From Antrodiella citrinella (lineage: Eukaryota > Basidiomycota > Agaricomycetes > Polyporales > Steccherinaceae), in contig SGPM01000590.1 in assembly GCA_004802725.1 (NCBI GenBank), positions 1-10,866 of the forward strand: DNA of 10,866 bases. Direction: 5' to 3'. Every line of letters begins with the position of its first letter. Positions within the stretch are counted from its first letter, which is position 1. Shown here in pieces: positions 1 to 7,300 of this stretch. The translations under genes were made by a program, and so were the position numbers. The notes under the pieces were generated by a model, which was not told where the DNA came from, did not search any database, and saw only the letters and a program-made list of their open reading frames with translations.

Positions 1-391
1 TTCAATGAGCAGTTGTGAGACCCCCCAGTTCAACGGATTGACTACCGCTTGTGTTAAACCAAGGAGTAGATCGACTTGGGAGGACTCTAAGACAGACCAC
101 TGGAGTCTGAGATGAGCAACTGAACTGGATATTGAGCAAGACAATATCTACACACCTGGAGTCTGAGATGAGCAACTGAAGGTTGCCTGAGCGCTCAGAC
201 TCCGTCCTATGTACTGGGAACGTCCGCATTAGGAAGGGGAACACAAACAACACAAGTCCAAGTCTATCTTGGACACAGAAAGAACCACAGCATGGAAATG
301 GACGAGTAGGGTATCAGAATGATGGGGGAAGTGAGGGGAATCCGAATATGATAAAGAGAAGAAAGTAGAGCATCAAGAAGCTCATCCAACA
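1..391 (-). other. Non-array sequence; possible end of a different LTR element inserted in pol of element A
   Basis: Bases 1-390 have no counterpart in the three units and no convincing coding frame; the short open frames here show no motif. Read on the minus strand, the segment begins exactly at the break in pol with TGTTGGATGAGC, and TGTTGG is a common start of copia-type LTRs. It contains two 25-bp direct repeats and a palindrome. It could be an LTR that runs off the window, or simply host DNA at a deletion junction. The far terminus and the other half of pol are not in view, so the identification is tentative. Confidence 0.3.
100..180. repeat. Two 25-bp direct repeats
   Basis: The 25 bases at 100-124 recur exactly at 156-180 (56-bp period). 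Both start CTGGAGTCTGAG and end GCAACTGAA. The 10-base core GGAGTCTGAG (102-111 and 158-167) also occurs inverted at 194-203, next to the palindrome TGAGCGCTCA (188-197), so the second copy could form a stem-loop. Function unknown. Confidence 0.85.
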
Positions 392-951
392 GGTTCTTCA
401 TCTGGGACATCCTGGACCGAGGGCTTGGGTAATTTGATATGCATGATCCTTGATTCTGGCGCACTTATTGCCAGTAGGCGTCGAATTAGGGTGAGATCCT
501 CGTATCTTTTAGGATCTATCTCGATCCTTCCCTGCTTCCAATTGATGTGTGGATTGGTCTTTCGTAACCAGGGAAGTCCTAGGATTAGTGATTCTTTTCC
601 CAAAGAGGTTACATAGAATCTGGTTGGCAGAGGGGTTGTTCCGATCAGAATGTCCAGCCATAGTTCCTGGGTAATGACTCCTCGTTGATTTGGGGTTCCA
701 TCCACATTGAATACAGGAATTGGGCGGCTAAGCCTGGTGGTGTGCCATTGGTTGTTGCGTACAAAGGCTTCATCAATGAATTCTCCTCCTGCTCCGGAGT
801 CAATCAATGTGGCAGTTTCGACGGTTTTCTGTCTGTTATCCCCCCTGATTGGAATATTGTCTCTCATAGAATTGTCTTTCAAATCGGCTATGATTACAGG
901 GGAGATAACGAGACGAGGCCAGTCCGACGTCGTGGCGGCTGACCCGATCAA
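391..951 (-). pseudogene. pol: pol of element A, N-terminal fragment with protease (truncated)
   Basis: This is the N-terminal ~187 residues of the polyprotein. It is near identical to the same part of pol in element B and includes the aspartic protease motif [10 protein letters not shown], in which DSG is the catalytic triplet. The frame overlaps the end of gag in the -1 register and is open upstream of the first listed codon (TTG at 949-951), so translation probably enters by frameshifting rather than by a start codon of its own. Homology stops at 391; a few foreign codons then lead to a stop at 382-384. RT, RNase H, integrase and chromodomain are all missing, so this copy cannot make reverse transcriptase. 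It serves as a cleaner reference for the N-rich stretch 7698-8228 of element B. Confidence 0.85.
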
Positions 952-957
952 AAATTC
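916..957 (-). promoter_or_regulatory. Candidate -1 ribosomal frameshift signal between gag and pol (element A)
   Basis: On the minus strand gag ends AAT TTT TGA (956-948). The pol frame is -1 and open through this point. A run of five T (954-950) lets a tRNA on UUU slip back one base onto UUU. Five nt after the slipped codon, GGGTCAG (945-939) can pair with CTGGCCT (922-916) in a 7-bp stem that includes two G-U pairs, enclosing a 16-nt loop: the usual layout of a slippery run, short spacer and stimulatory hairpin. It is not a perfect X-XXY-YYZ heptamer. Element B lacks it through the 82-bp deletion. Confidence 0.5.
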
Positions 958-2297
958 TGCGGCACATTGACCGGCTGAGCGGTGTTCGGAGCTTCTTCGG
1001 CTAACTCCGATCTTTCTTTGGCAGATAGTCCTTGCATCATGGCCCTGATCTGGCTGACCCTGTTAGGTCTTCCCCTGGTAGGGCCTCTGTTCTCCCGATT
1101 GGGACATTGATTTGCAATGTGTCCGGTCTGATGGCAGGCGAAGCATCTCCCTTCTCTGATGTACCTGGTGCGTTCTTCATCAGAGAGTCTTCGGTTGCTG
1201 TTGATGTTGGGACCATCATTGGATGCTCTGATCCGTCTAGGCCGGTAGTTTCCACCCCCTCTGTTCCCATAGTAACCTCCGCTTCCTCCACTGCTTCCAT
1301 TGCCCCCCCTGTCTTCCTTGCCTAGTTGATCGATAACAATCGCCACCTGATAGTATTCTTCCATCTTGGTCTTTCCAATGGCGTTGGTTGCTACCCTTGA
1401 TGTGAGCCATGGTCTTAACTCATCAAGGAACCATTTTCGCTGTGTTTCCAAATGGTTGTCTTTGGTTCGCACGAGAAGGGATTGGAATTCTGCAACATAT
1501 TGTTCTGCAGTACCCTTCTGTTGGAGTTTTCCGATGGCTGCTATGGCTGTGCTAACGGAATTGATGGGTTTGAAGAAGTCGGTGATCTTTGTGTAGAGTT
1601 CATCAACATCGTTGGGGAAATCTTCGGTGTTGTTCTCATCGAAGATGGTTTCAAGGTAGGCTTCTTTCCATATTGCCGCGCTTCCTTCGCTCATAAAGGA
1701 TAGGACGAACCCAATTTGCTGTTCTGATTCCTGGTAGATCTTTGAATTGATCCGGAGATGGAGTTTGCAATCCGAGATGAAACGTTCTGTATTGACTCTT
1801 TCTCCATCAAACGCTTTGGGTTGTCCTATCTTTAGCTCAGTGGGTTTCAGTGTGGTAGCCATGGTTTCAGTGCGATGGGTACAGCGAAATCTTTGAGTAG
1901 TGGGTGCGGCAGGGGTGTGGGTCGTGTTAGGTGGGGGTTGTGGGGGAGTGACTGGTCTGGAAATTTCTGCTTCAATCTGATCTTCTGATGGGGCAGGTGA
2001 AGTGGTCCTGGATTGTTCTGTTGGGGCGGGTTCAGTTTGTTCTGGTGCTCTTCTTCCGTCCTTGAACCAATCGTCTACTAGTCGTGAGACTCTAGCTCTG
2101 ATGTCGTTGTAAAAGGTTCCGTCTGGTCTTTGAAATCTGTCGTGGGTGACAAACCACCCTGGTGGATTCTGATGGGGTTCGTGATGGATTAAGTACCAGT
2201 GGTTTGGTTCGCTGGTATCTGCGATTCGGTAGTTTTCAAATCCTTCTTCTTCGAAGGGTTCTGGTAATTCGTATCTGGTTCTAGGTGTTGTCGCCAT
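948..2297 (-). CDS. gag: Gag polyprotein of element A
   Basis: Structural protein that would form the particle packaging element RNA. It has 449 residues from an ATG in a strong context (CACCATGG). The N-terminal ~100 residues are rich in W, H and P and match no family I know. A proline/threonine-rich linker follows, then a second well-placed ATG at 1862 (residue 146), where the Retrotrans_gag-like region begins. That helical region includes the stretch KWFLDELRPWL. A glycine-rich, arginine-containing segment precedes the CCHC zinc knuckle CFACHQTGHIANQC (residues 385-398), the nucleic-acid-binding motif of nucleocapsids. The stop at 948-950 lies inside the -1 overlap with pol. An out-of-frame ATG 7 nt upstream opens an 8-codon frame overlapping the gag start. 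Compared with gag of B it has 17 extra residues in the linker and lacks three near residue 13. Confidence 0.93.
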   Translation of the reverse strand: MATTPRTRYELPEPFEEEGFENYRIADTSEPNHWYLIHHEPHQNPPGWFVTHDRFQRPDGTFYNDIRARVSRLVDDWFKDGRRAPEQTEPAPTEQSRTTSPAPSEDQIEAEISRPVTPPQPPPNTTHTPAAPTTQRFRCTHRTETMATTLKPTELKIGQPKAFDGERVNTERFISDCKLHLRINSKIYQESEQQIGFVLSFMSEGSAAIWKEAYLETIFDENNTEDFPNDVDELYTKITDFFKPINSVSTAIAAIGKLQQKGTAEQYVAEFQSLLVRTKDNHLETQRKWFLDELRPWLTSRVATNAIGKTKMEEYYQVAIVIDQLGKEDRGGNGSSGGSGGYYGNRGGGNYRPRRIRASNDGPNINSNRRLSDEERTRYIREGRCFACHQTGHIANQCPNRENRGPTRGRPNRVSQIRAMMQGLSAKERSELAEEAPNTAQPVNVPQNF

Positions 2298-2351
2298 GGT
2301 GCATCAATCGATGGGTGCCTAGACTTGTGTTAAGTCGGCACTGAAAAGGAG

Positions 2352-2361
2352 AGCTTGACCT
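2352..2361 (-). other. Primer binding site, element A (self-primer type)
   Basis: Two nt inside LTR-1 the minus strand reads AGGTCAAGCT. It lacks the TGG that pairs with the CCA end of a tRNA. It is the exact reverse complement of AGCTTGACCT at 2470-2461 in the LTR, where the transcript is predicted to start. This is the arrangement of self-primed Tf1/sushi elements. Confidence 0.72.
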
Positions 2362-2381
2362 AATGTTACGACGAAGCGTAA

Positions 2382-2435
2382 TAAGCAAGTCGAGGTTCAG
2401 TCTGAATAGTGATGTCACTGTCTGGGTCTTGCTTA
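2382..2435 (-). other. U5 stem-loop in LTR-1
   Basis: In the RNA, UAAGCAAG (2435-2428) can pair perfectly with CUUGCUUA (2389-2382), and a smaller hairpin (AGTGACATCACT) lies in the loop. The 8-bp stem is conserved in LTR-2. It sits between the predicted RNA 5' end and the primer site, where Tf1 carries a U5 inverted repeat needed for self-priming, and would bring the two close together. Confidence 0.5.
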
Positions 2436-2460
2436 GGACACTTTGTGTATTGAACAAAGG

Positions 2461-2470
2461 AGGTCAAGCT
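2461..2470 (-). promoter_or_regulatory. Predicted transcript 5' end and self-primer sequence, LTR-1
   Basis: AGCTTGACCT lies 35 bp downstream of the TATA box and follows a C, giving a CA initiator. Its 10 bases are exactly complementary to the primer site at 2361-2352, and complementarity does not extend upstream of the A. That is what a primer made from the RNA 5' end should look like. The start itself is inferred, not seen. Confidence 0.55.
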
Positions 2471-2497
2471 GAGGATGGTCCACAGCGAGACAGCTAG

Positions 2498-2505
2498 TTT
2501 ATATA
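2498..2505 (-). promoter_or_regulatory. TATA box of LTR-1
   Basis: TATATAAA on the minus strand, conserved in LTR-2 at 9687-9680, at a suitable distance (35 bp) from the inferred transcript start. Confidence 0.7.
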
Positions 2506-2520
2506 CAAGTACAGATACGA

Positions 2521-2645
2521 TGAGTCAAGGAAGAAAGTAAGCAAAGAGAGACTTAGTAATACAACAAGCTAGGATGAGTAAGCTCTACAGCTTATGTTGA
2601 ATAAGCAAGTCATATGACAGTGAGGTCACGTGATGGAATGAGTCA
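2521..2645 (-). promoter_or_regulatory. U3 candidate activator sites (two TGAGTCA, one CACGTG)
   Basis: Upstream of the TATA box, U3 holds TGAGTCA at 2521-2527 and 2639-2645, the core of Gcn4/AP-1-like bZIP sites, and the E-box CACGTG at 2627-2632. Both TGAGTCA sites persist in LTR-2 (9703-9709 and 9820-9826), but the E-box is changed there to CACGGG. Short motifs arise by chance; only their conservation and position support a role. Confidence 0.35.
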
Positions 2646-2726
2646 TGAAGATGACGAAATGAGAAAAGAGATAAAAGAAAAGGAAAGGAAAAATAACTAG
2701 AGTTACAACGGAAAACTGTAACAATA

Positions 2727-2736
2727 CCCCCTCTCT
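2727..2736 (-). other. Polypurine tract of element B
   Basis: AGAGAGGGGG on the element strand, three nt from the start of LTR-1. This is the expected primer for plus-strand DNA synthesis. The equivalent AGAAAGGGGG precedes LTR-2. Confidence 0.8.
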
Positions 2737-2769
2737 ATGCTGAAGTCATCCTGACTTTAGTTCATCCTT

Positions 2770-3696
2770 CTAGCTGTTAGACCTACGCCTGGTGAGGACC
2801 GGCGAGCGACAGGTTGCCAGGTCTATGGCGCGGCGAGTGGCTGCCTGGAGGCGACAGGTGCGGCTTAGTCGAGGACTGGAGTGGGCTGCTGTGGTAGGAG
2901 ACCTAGCGATAAATGATGGCCCAGGCGTGAGGTTGAGTCGGTAGGGAATTGGAATAGGTTTGTTGGAAGGAGAAGAGGGGAGAAGTTGGTCCATTTCTTC
3001 GTCTTTGGGTTCTTCGGGAACCGTGCGGTAGGACAGTTCGGACGATGACCTTCTAGACGGTTTAGGATACTGGAGGGTGTAGAGAGGCATGACGGGGTTC
3101 GGTTCATCATAGGGGTCAATGGGAAGCTGGACAAGGGATCCTGAGATGGAGTCTCGGATAAAGCCTCGAGGAGGCATGGGAATAGGAGCAGCGAGTGGGG
3201 GAGTTGGTGTGCGTGGTTAGTAGGGAGGCGGTATTAGATATGGGACAGAGAAAGGGTCGAAGTCATTGTTGGCCCGAGGGAAGAATTCCAGGCCTTGTGC
3301 TCAGTCCATATCCAAAAACCCGTCTACTATTCTTTCCATCGCCCTATTCCCTTCTATCCTCATCTCTTCCAGNTCTCTCTCGATCTGCCTTTGCTCCGCC
3401 TCCATGTTGTCCAAAGCGAGTAGGGTATCTCTCAGCGTGTTGCGTAAGAGTTCAAGGAGACAGCGGTGGCGAGCGATAGTGCCACAGTGGAGATGAAAGG
3501 TTCTTCGAGCATGGACAAGAGCAATGTGGCTCTTTAGGAGGGGCGAGAAGTTGTGGACGTGGGTATTATGGACGGTGAGGAGAGCACGTTGTTGGACTGT
3601 GAAGTCATTATCAATGGTGTCGAGAGCACAATGAATATCCTCTCGTCGGCGTAGAAGGTCGTTGGAGAAGTTGATAGCGGCGAGGTTGGAAGACAT
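2770..3696 (-). pseudogene. ORF4 of element B, interrupted by two stop codons
   Basis: A 309-codon frame starting at an ATG in good context (CACCATG), 51 nt after ORF3. Codon 132 is TGA (3303-3301) and codon 160 is TAA (3219-3217). The copy at 9953-10866 has CGA and CAA at these sites, so both stops are C-to-T changes, the first at a CpG. If read through, the protein has a helical, charged N-terminal part with a likely coiled coil (about residues 75-130, including MEAEQRQIER), a proline-rich middle (about 145-175), an acidic stretch with PEEPKDEEM, and an arginine-rich tail ending TRRRSNS. I do not recognise the family. Its position between pol and the 3' LTR is where env-like or accessory genes sit. 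One N at 3373 masks one residue. Confidence 0.75.
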
Positions 3697-3747
3697 GGTG
3701 ATAGGAGACTGTGTTTCGAAAAGTGGTACTTTGCGATGAGGAGAGAG

Positions 3748-4299
3748 TCAGTAGTCTTCCTCTCTTATATAGGCTTCGTGCCCGATGGGACTGGATGTGG
3801 TAGGTATTATCCATCTAGGAATAGGAACACCAGAGAGTCTGTGGGAAGTATGAAACACCGCTGGGGGAGTTGGAGCGGCGTAAGCCATAGCCATTTCCCT
3901 GAACGTGAGAATATTGTCCATAGCCGTGCCATCAGTTGGGTCCCACATGATAGCTGCATCAGCTTCTCCTGTCCAATCATCGTTCCACATGTCGTACTCG
4001 TGTATTGTGTTCCGGATGTCTGCCCTAGTCCATCCGAAAGCCTGGCCCCATTCTAGATTGTTATCAAAGTCTGCGATGGGAGCATCCCAAGGTGTGTTGA
4101 TCGGAGTTCCCCATCCGTTGTCTTCGGGTTCCTCAGAGATTAATGATGGGATATCGTCTCCTTCTTCTTCGGCAAGAATGAGATGTTCTTCCGGTTGGTA
4201 AATAAAGATGCGATAGAGAATGAAAATGATGGTTGCCGTCCAAACGGCGTAGGGACTAGTGCATATGATCAGGATGAGAAAGATGATGATGGGTTCCAT
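3748..4299 (-). CDS. ORF3, small acidic protein with hydrophobic N-terminus, in env position
   Basis: 183 residues from ATG, starting 23 nt after the pol stop and in the same orientation. Residues 4-34 are strongly hydrophobic, broken by a TSPYA turn near 14-18. They could be a signal sequence followed by a membrane helix, or two short helices. From residue 37 the chain is acidic (AEEEGDD) and rich in tryptophan and aspartate, including short repeats of the type W-D-P or W-N-D-D-W. There are no cysteine pairs or furin-type site of the kind expected in a viral envelope protein, and no match to a family I know. Only one copy lies in the window, so conservation cannot be tested here. Expression would need reinitiation, a spliced or a separate transcript. 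The frame is intact and its amino-acid make-up is unlike a random frame, but its function is unknown. Confidence 0.65.
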   Translation of the reverse strand: MEPIIIFLILIICTSPYAVWTATIIFILYRIFIYQPEEHLILAEEEGDDIPSLISEEPEDNGWGTPINTPWDAPIADFDNNLEWGQAFGWTRADIRNTIHEYDMWNDDWTGEADAAIMWDPTDGTAMDNILTFREMAMAYAAPTPPAVFHTSHRLSGVPIPRWIIPTTSSPIGHEAYIREEDY

Positions 4300-4322
4300 A
4301 TCGAATGTTTGATGGTTGTAGA

Positions 4323-7300
4323 TTACTTGAGGCGATGAGTCTTTTTATATTCTTCTATGTCTTCTTTGGCATTTTCAAGATGTGCCATTGGTTCCCATGT
4401 GTTGTGCGATGAGGGGAACCCTTTCCATTTGATCAGATATTGTGGCTTCCCACGGAACTTCCGATGGTTGAGCACCGCTTCTACTTCCCATTCTTCTTCG
4501 CCTTCTACGATATCTGGTGGTGGCATCAGAAAGTTGGGACCATGTGTATCGTTTTCTCGGTATGGAGTGAGAAGAGACGCATGGAAGACATCGTGGATTT
4601 TCCACAAGGGTGGAAGTTTCAGCCGATATGTGAGCGGTCCGAGGACTTCGGTGATGACAACGGGGCCTTGACGCTTAGGTGCTAGCTTTTTGTGATCCGT
4701 GATGAATCGGAGGTTCTTGGCTTCTAGCCATACCTTTTCCCCTTTGACAAATGGTTTGAATCCTCGTGTGATCCGCTCAGTCATCCTTTGTCTAGCCATC
4801 TCGTGAGCTGCTTCGGCTTCTTCTCTGGCTTTCTTGAGTTCCGATAGTCTGGTTTCCACGGCTGGAGAATTGGATGAGGAGAAGACAGTGGGGAATCCCC
4901 GGGGATTGTAGCCCATCATGAGAAAGAATGGTGATTCATTGCATTCAGCTGCCTTTCTCTGATTATGGGAGAATTCCATGGTAGTGATGTGTTTGCTCCA
5001 ATCTTCCGGATGATTGGCGCAGAAGATGCGCAGATATGCTTCTATTTCCGGATTCATACGTTCTGCTCCTCCATCCGTCTGCGGGTGATACGCGGTGCTC
5101 ATTGTGGATTTGATTCCTAGCTTCTTCGTCAGTTCTTGGAACACATGAGATGCGAATTGGGTTCCTCGATCAGAAATGATTTGAGACATGAGTCCAAATC
5201 TCTTGTAGACGTAGTCAAAAAGTAGATCAGCGGTTCCCATGGCGTCCACAGATTTGGTACAAGGTGCCAAAATTGCCCCCTTTGTAGCGTCATGGTCTGC
5301 CACGACCATGATAGCAGAGTATCCGGAGGATTCTGGAAGATCTGTGATGAAGTCCAAATTGATATATTCGAAGGGTTTGGCTGCAGCGTGCACTGGGATT
5401 GGCATCAAAGGAGGTACTGTGGGGTGCGTGTTGGGCTTCATTTGCTGGCATGCNGCACATCCNGTGACATAATTCTTGACAAATACGCCCATTCCAGGCC
5501 AATAGAAATCCCTTTTGAGCGATGCAAGGGTTCCATACTGTCCAGGATGTCCGGCAGCCGGTAAATCATGATAGCGCCGCACTATGTCCCTTCGCAGTGT
5601 TTCATCTTCTGGGACATAGATCCTTCCTTTGAAGTACGTGATTCCNTCTTCGAACTTCCAATCNTCCAGTGCTGATCGCATTAACANGGGTCCTTTGTTG
5701 TGGACNTCAGCTACTGTCTTGGGAATGCCCTTGTCTTGTGATGTGTACGTNCGAATGCGTTCGGCAAGAGTGATGTCCATTGCATTGACNAATAGATTGT
5801 CAGGAAGTATCAGAATATGATGTTCCGTTTCTGATAGATCCATGGCATTGGTGAACAGGGCATCAGGGAGTAAAGTGATGTCATCATTATCGTTGGTTTC
5901 TTGGTTTAGGTGATGAAGACGGGATAGGGTGTCTGANTGGATCATNTTTGTGCCAGGGACGTGTCGCAGTTGAATGTCAAACTGGGATAAAAATAGATGC
6001 CATCTTGCTTGTCGTCGATTCNACTTCTGAGGAGTGCGGAAGAATGTGAGGTTCTTGTGATCCGATAGGATATCCACCGGATGCATATTTCCTTCCAACA
6101 GATGGCGCCATTCGGTGAGGGCTCTAATGATTCCGAGCAGNTCTCGATCATAGATCTGATAGTTTCGTTCTGCNTCATTCAGGGACTGAGAGAGGTAAGC
6201 ACAGGGNTGCCAATCTCCGTTTCCATCTTGTTGCCTTAGAACGGCGCCNGTAGCAAATTTNGAGGCATCTGATTCCACTTGAAANGATTTGGTCTTATCC
6301 GGGATAATCAGAACAGGGGCTTCGGCAAATCGTTCCTTCAACGTAGNGAATGCTTGTTGTTGGGGTTCCTTCCATTCCCATGGTTGATCCTTACGTGTCA
6401 GGTCATTGAGGGGTCTTGCTAGATCAGAGTAGTGAGAAATGAAACGTCGGTAGAAGTTTCCAAATCCGAGGAATGATCNGACTCCTTTGACCGTNGTGGG
6501 AGTGGGCCAATCTTTGATTCCGTCCANTTTGGTAGGGTCCATTGCCACGGTGTCCGGTCTAATGATCATGCCTAGGAATTCTACTTCGTCTACTTCGAAC
6601 AGACATTTCTCCGGTTTCAAGAATAGGTCGTTTTCTCGAAGTCGTTGGAATAATCGATGAGTCCGCTCTTTGTGAGTATCCAAGTCTTTGGAAAAGATAA
6701 GCATGTCATCCATATAAATCACTAGCCATCCTTCGTCGATCATGTCTGCAAATAGCTCGTTCATCATGTTCTGGAATGTGGCCGGAGAGTTGCAGAGGCC
6801 AAAGAACATGACTGTGGGTTCGAAAAGACCTCGTGCACATTTGAATGCTGCTTTCCATTGATCTCCATCCTTGATCCGTACGTTGTTGTAACCTGATCGA
6901 AGGTCGAATTTCGAAAATACTGTTGCCCCTTTGAGCTGTTCTACGAGATCACTGATAAGCGGTAGGGGATAGGCATTTTTGACCGTTCCTTCATTGAGAT
7001 ATCGGTAGTCTTGACACGGACGAAGAGATCCGTCTTTCTTGGATACGAAGAAAAATGGGGAAGCCATAGGTGACTTTGATGGCCTGATGTAGCCTTTCCG
7101 TGAGTTCTCATTGATGAATTCATTCAGGGCTTCCAGCTCTTTGGGCGACATCGGATAGATCTTGCAGTTACGTGGAATGAATTCCGGTTTGAGATCGATA
7201 GCATGGTCGTAGGGTCGTGATTCTGGAAACTGCTCAGATGCCTTCTTTTCAAAGATGTCCCTGAACTCATGATAAGTGTCTGGGACCATTTCGTCAAAAG

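Larger units (their letters stand above)
391..2723 (-). mobile_element. 5' part of element A (LTR, gag, start of pol), truncated
   Basis: This segment is a second copy of the same family. It starts with LTR-1, shared with element B, and continues through primer site, gag and about 190 codons of pol. Alignment with element B stops abruptly at 391 (equivalent to 7698 in B). Below that point the sequence is unrelated. The 5' end of A is better preserved than that of B: it has an ATG for gag in a strong context and an intact gag/pol overlap. Confidence 0.88.
2364..2723 (-). repeat. LTR-1 (3' LTR of B and 5' LTR of A), 360 bp
   Basis: The LTR is bounded by short inverted ends. The element-sense strand starts TGTTACAG at 2723 and ends CGTAACA at 2364. 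A polypurine tract abuts its 5' side, and a primer site lies 2 nt from its 3' side. It aligns over its whole length with LTR-2 (9545-9906). Predicted U3 is 2723-2471, with a TATA box at 2505-2498; R and U5 run from 2470 to 2364. Since coding units flank it on both sides, it is shared by two tandem copies. Confidence 0.93.

Noticed and set aside
100..180. CRISPR-like repeat pair
   Set aside because: Only two repeats, in a eukaryotic retrotransposon setting.
2..253. 83-codon minus-strand frame at the window edge
   Set aside because: It contains the 25-bp repeats, has no recognisable motif, and lies in probable LTR or flank sequence.
425..942. Plus-strand open frames over the protease region, and the matching ones at 7561-8273
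   Set aside because: They are antisense to a recognised pol domain, have no motif, and appear in both copies only because the sense strand is conserved.
1032..1703. Plus-strand open frames over gag and the matching set at 8257-8880
   Set aside because: Shadows of gag with its CCHC knuckle on the minus strand.
2340..2363. tRNA-type primer binding site
   Set aside because: No TGG close to the LTR end; the self-complementary 10-mer explains the site better.
2382..2611. Shared 11-mer ATAAGCAAGTC at 2381-2391 and 2601-2611 in the LTR as a separate functional repeat
   Set aside because: Short and without other support; only the copy in the U5 stem has a structural partner.
3195..4201. Plus-strand open frames opposite ORF3 and ORF4
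   Set aside because: They are not conserved as frames with clear protein character, while the minus-strand frames align between copies or have a coherent composition.
3748..4299. ORF3 as a true retroviral-type envelope protein
   Set aside because: Hydrophobic segment at the N-terminus only, no C-terminal anchor, no cysteine pattern and no protease site; only its position resembles env.
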